A stretch of 64,000 nucleotides of DNA, taken from assembly GCA_948567375.1 (NCBI GenBank), contig OX419762.1, positions 10,050,001-10,114,000 of the forward strand, written 5' to 3'. The notes under the pieces are model-generated. The model was not told the origin of the DNA. It ran no database searches and saw only the letters and a list, made by a program, of their open reading frames with translations. A program made the position numbers and the translations under genes. This stretch comes from Lunularia cruciata. Its lineage: Eukaryota; Streptophyta; Marchantiopsida; Lunulariales; Lunulariaceae. Below, one piece after another: positions 1 through 10,829 of this stretch. Within the stretch, counting starts at the first letter, position 1. Every line of letters begins with the position of its first letter.

Positions 1-459
1 GGGGCGACAAGTGTAGTAACAAGTCGTAAGGTCTCCAAGTATAGGGGCATGCAACGAAGTAATCTCTTTGTTCCTCTAGCCTTGGAATTATGTGGAGTGA
101 TGGACATAGAGTTTGACATATTTGTCAAAGAGTGCACGCGAGCTTATCATGTTAGGCGCTAGGTGTACCACACTCACTCTCATACTTTGTAACATATTTC
201 AGACAACGTGTGTCCATTGTTCTATAGAGGGTAGTGGCCGGTGTAATCCATAAGAGAGCAATCACATCAGGTGATGTTTCTTTGGATGCTCCAATTGTGT
301 GTAGTCCGTACGACTTGCATAGCTCGGATATCTTAGGTATGGTAGGGCAGATTTCTCATATAGACTCTATTAGGGCTTAGCCCCATTTTACCTATTTTGT
401 CTCTCCCTTGTAAAGCTTGATGGGGTCTTCCTATCCTTAGTTTTTTCTACACGGTCGCC
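1..459 (+). mobile_element. R2-like LINE copy A, 3' end fragment
   Basis: This is the 3' end of the R2-like LINE family described at 40461-44090, cut by the window edge. The reading begins near the end of the restriction-like endonuclease domain, where the residues RKVSKY can be read, followed by FVPLALEL and FVKECTRAYHVRR as in copy D. A stop follows the HVRR motif, so it is decayed. The 3' untranslated part closely matches copies B and D and ends with the shared terminus CACGGTCGCC at 450-459. Unrelated sequence follows, and there is no poly(A) tail. Confidence 0.75.
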
Positions 460-1001
460 TTAATCACAATTAATTCACTTAGAAATGGACATTTGTATTC
501 CAGATGATCGCATACATGAGGTTTAGAATTTGGTGTTTGTGAAATCCATGACAACAATCAATCCAACTAGATATGAGAAATTAAAGGAATACTTTCCAAC
601 AATAACAATGCACAGGTAATTGTAATCATTTTTCTTGATTTGAAACTCGAACATTTATGTATAGAATTTTGAATGGTGAATGTGAGTTTGATAGGAAAGA
701 TAGCATTGAATTTGGAGACCAGATTACAATGCAAGAAAAATGATATTTTGAGTTTGATGTATCTTTCAAGGGAGGTGAAAACCAAGAAATGCAAATATAA
801 ATGTTGTCAAGATCTGTGTAGATAGACACATAATAAATAGCATGGTTTAGATAGAAAGAAATACATAATGTAAAGGTTTAACCTTTTTTTAAGTAGTGTA
901 TTCTTCAATGTTGATTAAGATTCAACTATTCATATTAAATAAAGGTATATGTGGCTATTTGTTGATTCCGATAGAAGTTTCTTTTATAAATATGAGAAAA
1001 G
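460..1001. other. Spacer between two LINE 3' ends, with an exon-like stretch
   Basis: AT-rich sequence lying between the 3' ends of LINE copies A (+) and B (-), which point at each other. No intact gene is seen. On the + strand, 485-618 has a coding-like look: a possible acceptor (cacttag) precedes it, it reads as about 44 residues with one stop, including TTINPTRYEKLKEYFP, and a possible donor (CAG/GTAATT) follows. I do not recognise the protein. It may be a fragment of a broken host gene. Confidence 0.35.
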
Positions 1002-2097
1002 GGCAACCGTGTAGAAAACACAAAGGATGGAAGACCCCATCAAGCCGTACAAGGGTGAGACCAAATAGGTAAAATATGGCTAAGCCTCAATATAGTCAAC
1101 ATGAGAAATCTGCCTTACTGCACCTAAGATATCCAAGCTATGCAAGTTGTACAGTCGACAAATAATGGGAGCATCCAAAGAAGCACATCAAGTGTGATTG
1201 CTCTCCTATGGATTGCACCAGCCACTTCCCTCTGTAGAGCAATAAACACACACTGTCTAAAATATGTTACAAAGTATGAGAGTGAGAGTGGTACTCCCTA
1301 GTGCCTAACATGATAAGCTCTTGTGCACTCCTTGACAAATGAGTCAAATGCCGTGTTCATTGCTCCATATAACTCCAAGGCTAGAGGAACAAAGAGGTGA
1401 CCTCATTGCATACCCCTATACTTGCGAGTTGTTGCTGCACTCGCTGCTCATCCAAGGGATGGGTAATAACTCCCTCCAAAACTGTATCATGCATAGGGTC
1501 CATAACCATGACATCCACTACCATCACTTGATCATCTTGGACCAAGTATACGTCTGCCTTGACATGCATTTTCTGCAAAGCATACTAACTCTCCTTTCAA
1601 GCTAAGTATCCACTCTCTTGTGCGATAACAAACATTATTATCCTAATAGCATCATGGGTAGCTATCCTTTGTCCTTCCAAAGGACATCGTGTCATATGGG
1701 TTGTTGTTGCATCAAGTGTAGAACCACATTCACAAGTAAGTAATGAAGATGTAGATAGGTGGACCAAACCTAGGCGGAACCTCATTGCTATAGAGAAAAG
1801 TTGCTAGTACGAGTCAAAATGCCCTAATGCATGGACGAGCTAGGATCCAAGAGCTTGCACCCTTGTTGGAGCAAGAGCAAGGACATGCTTTAGTAGCTTT
1901 AGGAATGGACATGTCCACTAAGAGAGAACATAGCATATACTGACATTGTTGCTCCATCAAGGAAGACTATAAACCTATAGTCCAATCTGACGATGATGAA
2001 GCAAAAGATTGAAGGTCCTTGCTTGCTGGTGGGGATAGACTATCTCTCATCTACTGCAATAACATCTGGAGAGAAAACGATCCCTCCTCCACCTTTG
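1002..2097 (-). mobile_element. R2-like LINE copy B, 3' part, interrupted by an LTR
   Basis: A - strand copy of the R2-like LINE, matching copy D from the shared 3' terminus (1002-1011 on the + strand) to the region after the reverse transcriptase. It keeps the CCHC motif before the endonuclease (TCECGS, then HMTRC) and the GQRIATHDAI motif at about 1600-1785. It also keeps the endonuclease core KAD-x12-D within 1381-1578, with the second acidic residue intact. Frameshifts and stops separate these parts, so it is a pseudogene. The homology to D stops at 2097, where an LTR fragment begins. Confidence 0.75.
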
Positions 2098-2535
2098 TGT
2101 AATCTTTCAAGGAAATAAGAGACCTTAAGGGAAACACATGAGAAGAAACATAAAGCTTCACACTCAATACTTTGATGCCCCAAAAGAGCACCTTATCTTT
2201 ATTATATAGTAGAGTGGATTCCCTCAAAGGAAGCTCCACCCTTGGATAAGAGATATTGATTGGTGACATGTCAGCAAGCTCTACCTTTAGATTAGTTGCA
2301 TGCATGGGTGAGATGTTGGTTCTGATCCTATCTGGTTGGTCAAACAATCTTGATCAAATAGAATCTTTAGAGAATCTTCTTGTAAGGATTTTAAAATCAC
2401 ATGGATGAAGTACCATTGGAAAGCTCTCAATGAGACAGACAAGGGGGTAAGGAAGGCAACCTTTTCTCTAAGAAAAAATTAGGAGGGGGGGGGGGGAATC
2501 TATATATTTTTGAGGTCTAATTCATCTATTTAAGT
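2098..2535 (-). mobile_element. LTR fragment of the X/V chromovirus family, - orientation
   Basis: It starts with TGTAATCTTTC, the antisense end of the LTR family seen complete at 6272-6868 and 54165-54763. It shares the block around ATGCCCCAAA(A/G)GAGCACCTT and the TATA-like run CTTTATTATATAG. It carries a run of about a dozen G at 2488-2499. The outer part of the LTR is missing, and the fragment abuts an oppositely oriented LTR at 2536. Confidence 0.7.
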
Positions 2536-3063
2536 GTAATACCAATAGTTAAAGTATATTATCTAGAGGTGAATATGTGAAAAAATTGACTTGGTAACGT
2601 TTGGGAGGATGTAAGGTATGATGGGCTAGGTAGATCAGATAGAGGTGTCATAGAAAGAGCACTTCTACTAATAAAGAAGGAGCCAAAAACAACTTGAAAA
2701 TGTAATACCAATAGTAAAACATATTATCTAGAGGTGAAAATTGGCTTGGTAATATCTAGAAGGATATTATAGATAATGGACTAAGTAGATCAGATAGAGG
2801 TATCACCAAGAGAGTACTTCTACTAATAGTGCAAGAGCCAAAATTAGTTTGAAAACTTTAGAGCCAATTTTGGAGGCCTAAACTGATGAATTAGACCTAA
2901 AAAATATACCAATTTCTTTCCCGCTAAGGAGAAGATAGCCTTCCTCCTCCCTTGTTTGTTGCATTGAGAGCTTTAGGTTTAGCTTAGTTTTAGCTAAGCT
3001 AACCCTTAAGCTTTAGCTTTCAAACGGTATTTCTCCCATGTGATTCTAAGATTCCTACAACTT
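2536..3063 (+). mobile_element. LTR fragment of the X/V family, + orientation, with a duplicated 5' module
   Basis: It begins TGTAATACCAATAG, the sense start of the family LTR. The first about 164 bases are repeated in tandem, the second copy starting at 2700 with the same TGTAATACCAATAG. Near 2970-3015 an extra block of about 45 bases interrupts the LTR match, which then resumes and fades after CTACAA near 3063. Together with 2098-2535 it makes an inverted arrangement. Confidence 0.65.
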
Positions 3064-3579
3064 CAACTTGATACCAATCACTTGTATGAAGAAATTTCAA
3101 TTATTCTTATGTAAATTGAGTTTCTCACTTTTCTCATCTGTAAAATTAAGTTGTGCTTTCTCTTTTCTCAATCCATTAACTTCACCTAATCTACTTCTTT
3201 CTTCCTCAATTTTTCCTTGTTAAGACCATATGGTAAAGTTATTGGTGTTTTAAACTCTTCTTCATTTTTCCTTTCATCAATGTGAATAATATTGTTTAGA
3301 GTTCAAAAAATTGGTTGTTAGCTTGACCAAATATAAATTATATAACTAGGTGAACAAATATTTGATAAATATTTAATATCCTATTTTCACTTGGTGCTTT
3401 ACCTTTATATTTTACTCCAACTAGTTCATCCTTTTGAATGCTAAACTTAGTCAAACATTCTACAACTATAATATCTCCTATTTTCAATCAATTTATGATC
3501 TCTATATCTTCATTCAACTAGTTTATTCTTCTAGTTATTTGGGAGATATATCTAGTTCATGTGTACTATGCAGTCACTT

Positions 3580-3675
3580 ATCCCTTCAATATAAGAGTTG
3601 GATCTATCCCTAACATTTAATATTCTCATCCCTTCAGTATAAGAGTTTGATCTATCCCTAATGTTCAACATTCTC
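3580..3675. repeat. Tandem duplication, 2 x 48 bp
   Basis: Two adjacent 48-base units, 3580-3627 and 3628-3675. Both begin ATCCCTTCA(A/G)TATAAGAG and end ATTCTC, and they differ at a handful of bases. A simple local duplication. Confidence 0.85.
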
Positions 3676-4644
3676 AAACTTCATCGATGTAAGATAATTT
3701 GATATTTGTTGTATATTCTTCGTCCATTAAGGTAAACAAACTCAAGATGTTTACTTTTCTATAATCACCTCATTTACATTTCTTTGAGAGTATATTGGGC
3801 TTTTGTAATAACCTTGTATACATTTTTTGGTTTTTGTATGAGTAATTTCCTACAAGTTCTCTTTCTTCAATCCTTTCTTGAAAATAGTTAGTGCTTTGTT
3901 CACTCATGTCTATAATTAAGACTTGAAATTTTATCTCTTTTCATTGAACTCATACATAATCCTTCCTTGAACCAAGTCTAAATGTTTTATGCAAGCTATT
4001 TCAAGTGAATAAATATCTATTCATCTGTTAATCAAACCTTTATTTTGGGTATTATAAGATTTTTTTAATTTAAAATTGAGCATCTTCCATAGCTTGAGTT
4101 TATATGTAAGTTCTATTCTATATTTCCTGCTAAACATTTGATGTATTTCTATTCTTTTAATTCAGTATATTTTTCATGCTTGATGTTCAATTATTTGTAT
4201 ATCACTACTTGGTATTCTACATCTTCCAAAGCTGATTTTAATTTTCTCTTTGATTGTATGATCAGATTGTATATCTTCTTCTCTCTTGGGATCAAATCTC
4301 ATAAAATATAAGGATTCAAATTAGTTTTGTTCATGATTTAATTTAATAAAATAGGATATTTTAACTTTAATAGAATGTAATAATATAAATATATTTTTTT
4401 ATTTAAAAATTATTATCATATATATATTCATACAAAATTTAAAATCCAATATTTCTATACTTTTGGTGCATCTAATTTTAGTTCAAGTGCTGATATTGTA
4501 ACTTGATATATGTTAAAGATGCATAAAAAAATAAAAATAATATAATCTCATAACTATTAGATATCATCATAATGAGCGTACTAGACAAATTCAATCATTG
4601 AAATTATTAATGTATGCTATTTACATAAAATGTTATCTAATATT

Positions 4645-4840
4645 TGGTTGTCTATAAATTGAATTCTGATTGAATTATAGAAAGGAAAATTAAGAAGAAG
4701 TATATTAACCTTACCTAGTTGCACCACTATCTATCTATAGCATGGTTTTCTGTAAATTGAATTATGATTGAATCATAGAAAGGAAAATTAAGAAGAAGCG
4801 TATTCACCTTACCTAGTTGCACCACTATCCATCTATAGCA
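4645..4840. repeat. Tandem duplication, 2 x 98 bp
   Basis: Two adjacent 98-base units, 4645-4742 and 4743-4840. Each contains AGAAAGGAAAATTAAGAAG and CTTACCTAGTTGCACCACT and ends CTATAGCA. They differ by about ten substitutions, so the duplication is not recent. Confidence 0.85.
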
Positions 4841-6271
4841 TAGTCAATCTTTGTAAGTAGTACCTTTGACAATTTTAGTCAATAATGTTAGAGATTGTTG
4901 ACTATCCTTTCTACATTTACAGGTGAAATTTAAGATATCGTAAACTTTTTCAAGGAATAATTTCTCAAAATTTCCAGCTTTCTTCTAAAGATTTCTGTTC
5001 TTCTTTGAATTATTCGGAATTAGCTTAAACTATAAATTCTGGTATTAAATTTCTAAGTGACATAGTCTTTAGTTACGTATCACATCTTAATACTTTTCTT
5101 ATATTTTATTTAAAAAATTTTAAAATTTTCTTAAGAAAAAAGTTACAAGTATATGAAGCTTTCCATAGTGTTTAATTTTTTTTATTATACATCAAATTTT
5201 ATCAATCTTATTCATCAAATATATAATAGATCTGCCTAATTTCAAATTTTATGATACATCAACTACTGTAATTACCAAATATGAAAATATCTACTTGATT
5301 CCAATCATACAAGGTAACATATATAACCTTTATAAAAAAAGAAAAAGAAAAAGAAGTCTTCATCTAGATAAATGAAAAACTTGAACTTGTATTGAATTGA
5401 TATTTTTTAGCAAGGAAATCATTAATAAGCTACAAAATTGACCAATATTTTAGACTACAAAATTTTTCCATTATTTATAACAATAAAGCAGAAGTTGTTA
5501 TAGTGTCTTTCAACGTTATTGAGAATTTGGTTGTTGAATGTATGCATCAATAAGTCAAACTCCTCTCAAAATTAATCAATTTTTTTTTAAAGCTTGAAGC
5601 AAAATTCTCTAGAGCTAATCAAAGTTTGTAAATTTTTTGCCTTCCCAATGGCCTCAATATTTAACCAGATTGTTAAAAAATATATTTATTGCATACTTGA
5701 TCATGTTTTGTCATCCTAGTGAGCTTGGAGCATGAGAATCTTCATGCCTCAAGTTTGTGAGCTCCTAGGAAGCAAAGGAAATTGAGGACAATGTTTCTTG
5801 GATTGTGTGCACTCATTGGTAGCAAGCAAAATTAAGAACTCCTTTAAGGGATTGAGTGTGTTAGGATATGGGATTAAGCAATAAATTAAGTGTAGGTGCT
5901 CAAGGTTCCAATATCTTAAATCAGCAAGGTGTAAGAGATATCATGAGGGGACATGAGAATAACAAGTCAGAGAGAGCATGTAACATTAAGACCTGCATGA
6001 CATTGATATAAGTGTGAGAATCTCCAAGAAGCACAAGAACTCACCAGGAACATGGGACAATACTGGAAAATCAAGATTACCATGTGCAATTGCAATTGGT
6101 GCAAGCAGGAGGTAGACCCCTATGTCATCTTTTTCAACATACATCCACAATTGCAAAGGTATTATTAAATAGATTCTCTTTGGTGCTTGGGTCATGTGCT
6201 TCTCTTATCCCAATGTAGAACTCTACATGAGACTCACCCTGAAGGATGTTCCACTAGTGGTCCTCCTAATC

Positions 6272-6868
6272 TGTAATGTTCCGAAGATAAGAGAACTCCC
6301 AAGAAAAACACAATAGAAGAAACACAATGCTTCAGCCCTCAATACTCCGATGCCCCAAAGGAGCATTTTATGTATATTTTATAAAAAAGAGTATTCCCTC
6401 AAAGGAAGCTCCACCCTTGGGATCAGATACATGGATTGGTGACATGTCAATGAGCTCCACACTTAGATTAGTTGCATGGATAGATGACATGTCAATTTTG
6501 GTCTTATCTGGTCGGTCAAACAAGTTTAATTGGAAGGAGTCTTTAGGGAATCTATATGTAGGAAGCTCAGAATTGCATGGGTGAGGTACCATTGGAAAAC
6601 TCTCAACAAGACAAATAGATGGAGGGAGGAGGCAAGCCATTTCCTTAAAGGGAAATGGAAAATAGTATTTTCAAGGCCTAACTCATCTATTTAGGCCTCC
6701 AAAATTAGCTCTAAAGTTTTAGGGTGTTTTTGGCTCCTACACTATTAGTGGAAGAACTCTTTTGGTGACACTTCTATCTGATCTACTTAGTTTATTATAT
6801 AACATCTTTCCAAATGTTACCAAGCCAATTTTCACCTCTAGATAATATGTCTAGCTATTGGTATTACA
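6272..6868 (-). mobile_element. Solo LTR of the X/V chromovirus family
   Basis: A complete 597-base LTR, TGTAATGTTCC to GGTATTACA, with the TGTAAT/ATTACA terminal inverted repeat of the family. No internal region adjoins it on either side. It has a single 5' module, like the LTRs of element V (587 and 599 bases). The flanks (TAATC before, ATATC after) are only a poor target-site match. It probably arose by recombination between the two LTRs of a full element. Confidence 0.75.
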
Positions 6869-7011
6869 ATATCCTTCTTCCTCAAACCACTAACACTCCA
6901 CACCCTCACTCCACCTTAGACCCTCCTTCAATCTCTACTGCCTTGCCATCTCCATATGATCATTTGGGGTTTCCTCCCACTCTTATTACTACACCATCCC
7001 CGTTGGATCAT
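6869..7011 (+). mobile_element. R2-like LINE copy C, left part (proline-rich segment)
   Basis: This short segment reads on the + strand as an open proline-rich stretch ending SPLDH. If element W and one ATCAT copy are removed, the frame continues directly into HSPPLGP at 29398 onward, which leads into the reverse transcriptase region of LINE copy C. This makes it the part of copy C left of the W insertion. The assignment rests on frame continuity and the target duplication, not on a direct match to copy D, where this linker is not visible. Confidence 0.5.
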
Positions 7012-7456
7012 TGTAACAATATGAAGTTTAGCAAAAAGTTAGTAAAGTTAGTCAAGGCTAACAAAGTAGTGAACAGGCCAAATTAGCCTGGAATATCTTA
7101 GAAGTATTTAGGAAGATATTTAGGAAGCTTCCCACTAATTTAGCTTGCAACCCAAGTAAGTAGTTTCTAGAAAGAAGCTTCTAGAAGCTTCCAATCGGCT
7201 TAGCTTGCATGCCAAGTAGGCGGCTTCAAGAATGAAACTTCTTGAGAAGCTTCTCAGTTAACTTACCTTGCACTCCAAGAAAGCAACTCAAGGAAACTTC
7301 TTGAGAAGCTTCTCAAGAGCTTTGTATGCTCCTTATAAATACAAGAGCCAAAGCTCATGCTAAGCATTAGGAGTTTCCCTCATCCAAGTGTCCCAATGTG
7401 AGCTTCCATTCTCTTATTTCTCTCCTTGGTCTTGGTCTTGGTCTTGGTCTTTTACA
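7012..7456 (+). repeat. 5' LTR of element W
   Basis: 445 bases from TGTAACAATATG to CTTTTACA. It aligns with the 3' LTR at 28983-29397, sharing GTTAGTCAAGGCTAA, several AAGCTTC runs, and GCTCCTTATAAATA(C/T)AAGAG near 7330, a likely TATA box (TATAAATA). A CTTGGT repeat run (7420-7450) lies just before the end. Confidence 0.88.
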
Positions 7457-7457
7457 T

Positions 7458-7469
7458 TGGTATCAGAGC
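7458..7469 (+). promoter_or_regulatory. Primer-binding site of element W
   Basis: TGGTATCAGAGC, one base after the 5' LTR. It is a perfect match to the usual plant site complementary to the 3' end of initiator methionine tRNA, which primes minus-strand synthesis. Confidence 0.92.
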
Positions 7470-7472
7470 GGA

Positions 7473-8640
7473 AATGGAATGGATGGAATTTATGGATCAC
7501 CAAATCCACTTCCACCAAACTTTTGGGATTTTTATGTCCAAGCACTACCCAAGCATTGTTTCACACAATTCATCACCTCATGCTTTGGACAAGATTTTCT
7601 ACATATGATCACCTTGTCTGAGGAACCCTTGGTGCTTCTGGTTGTAACTTATGGAAAATGATGGACATGTTGCATCTATGTGTTAATAAATTAGATAAAT
7701 TGTAGATAGTGTGATAGAGTAAAAGCCATGGCGGTGATGCCCAAAGTTATCCTTGCTATGCAACAACATATTGAGCACCTTACTCGATTGTTGGATGAAC
7801 AAGACCATTATAGACAAGAGCAAGTAGAGAGAGCACCAATACAAGAAGGAGAAGAGTGAATATGATTTCCAATGTCTAAGTTATTTGAAGGCAAGAACCT
7901 TTAGTATGTAGTGGAAAATCTTGTGTTTGATTGTGAATCTTATTTCAAAGTAACAAACCTTCACAAGATGAACAAAGACAAATCCTAATAGCCTCAAGCC
8001 AATTGGATGGAGTGGCTAAATTATGGTGGTGATTTGGAGTGGAAAAAGCTAAGCGGTAGTTTATCACACCAATCTTGACATGGGAAGAATTCAAGAGTGC
8101 AATAATTGGGCGGTTCCAAGCTATAAATGCCACACAGGCCGCATGAGATAAGTTGGTAGAATTGAGGCAAATTGGCTTGGTAAGAAGCTATATCACTCAA
8201 TTCAAGAACACCATTATGCAAATTCTGGATATATTAGATGGAGAAGCTCCAGATCACTTTGTGAGAAGCTTGAAGTCTTGCATTAGACTGGAAGTGACTA
8301 TGCTTGAGCCCAAAGACTTGGAGGAAGTCATGTAGTTGACTGAATGTTTTGATTCCTTGGTTGCAACAACTTGGTCTTGACCTCGGCCTTCCCTAAACCC
8401 ACCCACACACTAAACATGGGTGGAGGAGCCAATACCAATGGAGATCAATGCAATTCAGCAAAGACCACTTGGTATAATAGATCATGAAAGATTCTGACAA
8501 AATGGTGGATGTTTTTATTGTTGCCAAATTGGACTTTGCATTGTAGAGTGTCCACTCAAGAATGAATGACCTTGACACGTTGCCCAAATGGAATTTGTGG
8601 AGTAGAATGATTAGGGAAACAAGGAATACAAGTAAGAGAT
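7473..8640 (+). pseudogene. gag of element W, broken
   Basis: Gag-like sequence in several frames. The readable parts include a leader near 7480-7660, a stretch with IEHLTRLLDEQDHY around 7770-7810, and a zinc-knuckle-like motif near 8505-8560 (CFYCCQIGLCIVEC). The histidine of the normal CX2CX4HX4C knuckle appears replaced. At least ten in-frame stops make translation as one protein impossible. Gag would form the nucleocapsid of the retrotransposon particle. Confidence 0.7.
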
Positions 8641-8661
8641 TTTGAGCCACCTATTGAGAAC

Positions 8662-10829
8662 TTGATTAGTTCCAATGGGATTGAAGGCTCGACCTATGCA
8701 AGTTTACTTCACTTGCAAGGTATGATATTTGATTGTGGTTGTAGAATTTTGGTTGATTCTAGAAGTTCAAAGAATTACATGTTTATGCAATTAGCAAATA
8801 AATTGGGTATTCCTATCAAGCCAATAATTGGAAGTAGATTGATGATGTTAGATGGTAGAAAGGGTTCTGGATTTAGTACCTTGCATCCTATTACCCTCAA
8901 GCTTTGAAAGGAGAGAAGCCCCAAGATAGGAAGTTTGTAAAGAAAGCAGTCATAGAGCAAGCTTTGAAGGAAGAGAAGTCCCAAGATGGGAAGTTTTTCA
9001 GGAAAGTAGCCATAGAGCTAGCCATGAAGGAAGATAAGTCTCTAGATGGGAAGTTTGTCAATGAAACAACTCTAGAGCAAGTTTTGGAGGAAGATAAGTC
9101 TATTTTTGCAATGTGGACCAAGCTGATTGCACAAGGAGAATCTGAGGAGAGTCAAGAGCCTCATCAAGCAATGGTTGATCATATAGTCCAAGAGTTTGTA
9201 GACGTGTTTCTAGATGATTTGCTAAAGGGATTACACTCTGATTGTGGTATGCACTTCAAGACTGAGTTAGTACTAGGAAGTACTCTAGTGAGTAGACCAA
9301 TCTATCGGCTCTCACCAAAGGAGTTGGAAGAGTTACAAACAATACTTATGGAGTTGTTAAAGAAGAATTTCATATGACATAATACATATCCTTGGGGAGC
9401 ACCGTTACTTTTTGTTCCAAAGAAGGATGGGGGACTTCATTTTTGTATTGATTATAGTGGGCTCAATAAACAGACAATGAAGGATGCATATCATTTACCT
9501 CAAGTTGATGACTTGCTTGATCAATTGAGTGGAGCATGATACTTCTCCAAGTTGGATTTTCACAAAGGCTATTGGCAAATCTCCATTGATAAAGAGGATG
9601 TGTAAAAGATTACCTTTTGCACAAAGTATAGACATTTTGAGTGGAAAGATCTACCTTTTGGGCTTACTAATGCTCCAATAGTCTTCATGGATCAAATACA
9701 TCGGGTGTTGGATAGACTATTGGATCGATACATGGTGGTGTTCTTGGATGATATCTTAATCTATAGCAAGACAAAGGTAGAACATGTGAAGCACATGCAA
9801 GAAGTCCTAAGATAACTATGATAGTGGAAATTTTATTGCAAGAAGGCAAAGTATACCTTTTGGAAAAAGGAAGTTACCTTCTTGGGTCACAAGATCTCAT
9901 CGGAGGGGATCAAGATAGAAGAAGAGAAAGTCAAGGCCATCATTGATTGGTCTACTCCAAAGGATGCTATTGCAGTATGGACATCTAATGGATTGGCTAG
10001 TTTTTACCAACGGTTCATCCACTATTATGCTCATGTGACCGCACCATTGACCAATCTCTTGAGAAAGAACTTGAGCTTTCAATGGACCAACAAGCATGAA
10101 GAATCATTCCAGAAGTTGAAACATATGGTGTCTTCAAGACCAATTCTTCAACTATATGATCCTCAACTACCATGTGTGGTTGATTTTGATGCTTCTAACT
10201 TTGCAATTGGAGTCGTGTTGCAATAAGAATTCACAAATGGATTACATCCCATTGCCTTTGTGTCTTGCAGACTAAATATAATAGAAAGGAATTACTTTGC
10301 TCAAGATCAGGAACAACTAGCAATGGTATATGCCACCAAGGTATGGATGCATTAACTCTTGGGAAAAAAAGTGGTCATGCAAACTGATCACAAGCCCTTA
10401 TTGCAAACATTACATTTGGAACACATGAAGAATTGACATCATTGATGGGAGGAACAACTATAGTTGTTTGACATCAAAATTGAGTGTAAACCTGGTTGGT
10501 TCCATATCATCCTTGATGTCCTATCATGATGACCTTATTTGAAGTCTCTTCCTCTCATCACGACGGCAATTATGACAATGTCAATTGACTCCAAAGTCCA
10601 AACCAAGTTTAGGACAGCTCTACAACACAATCCATTCTTTCAGATGGTACAAGGTCATCTTGCAGCATGCAACAAGGAGTACAACACCTTCTCCTTCAAG
10701 GAAATCCATCTATTCCATGAGGACTGGATCTATGTTCCAACCAAAGGTGATGTCCGACTTGTGCGTCTTCAAGAAGCCCATGATTTACCAATTGCAGGTC
10801 ATATGGGTGTAGACAAGACATTGGGTACC
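8662..10829 (+). pseudogene. pol of element W, first part: protease, reverse transcriptase, RNase H
   Basis: Protease-like sequence lies at 8700-8880, with VDSRSSKNYM in place of the usual D-S/T-G. Three 20-residue repeats follow (see 8907-9101), then the reverse transcriptase from about 9170. RT motifs seen are [44 protein letters not shown] and the catalytic VVFLDDILIYS near 9740-9770. The connection and RNase H follow (VVDFDASNFAIG near 10175; QTDHKPL near 10380). The integrase zinc region begins around 10690-10825 (EAHDLPIAGHMGVDKTLG), where element X interrupts it. Stops near 9376, 9537, 9603, 9813 and 10223 show it is dead. Confidence 0.85.
8907..9101 (+). repeat. In-frame 60-bp tandem repeat in W pol, 3 units and a partial fourth
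   Basis: Three 60-base units (8907-8966, 8967-9026, 9027-9086) and the first 15 bases of a fourth. Each encodes 20 residues on the pattern K-E-(E/D)-K-S-x-D-G-K-F, then a variable half ending in (I/L)E(Q/L)(A/V). The units keep one open frame between the protease and the reverse transcriptase. The composition is charged and lysine-rich, a likely flexible linker. I know of no such repeat as a standard part of gypsy pol. Confidence 0.85.

Larger units (their letters stand above)
3064..6271. other. AT-rich non-coding stretch
   Basis: About 3.2 kb with no open frame of note and no recognisable element, apart from two small tandem duplications listed separately. A-runs and T-runs are common. It may be very old, eroded transposon DNA or true intergenic sequence. 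Confidence 0.5.

Noticed and set aside
2488-2499. Run of about 12 G
   Set aside because: Low-complexity slip in an LTR fragment; other LTR copies have shorter G runs at the same place.
3580-4840. CRISPR-like repeats
   Set aside because: Only two units each and no spacers; they are plain tandem duplications in a plant genome.
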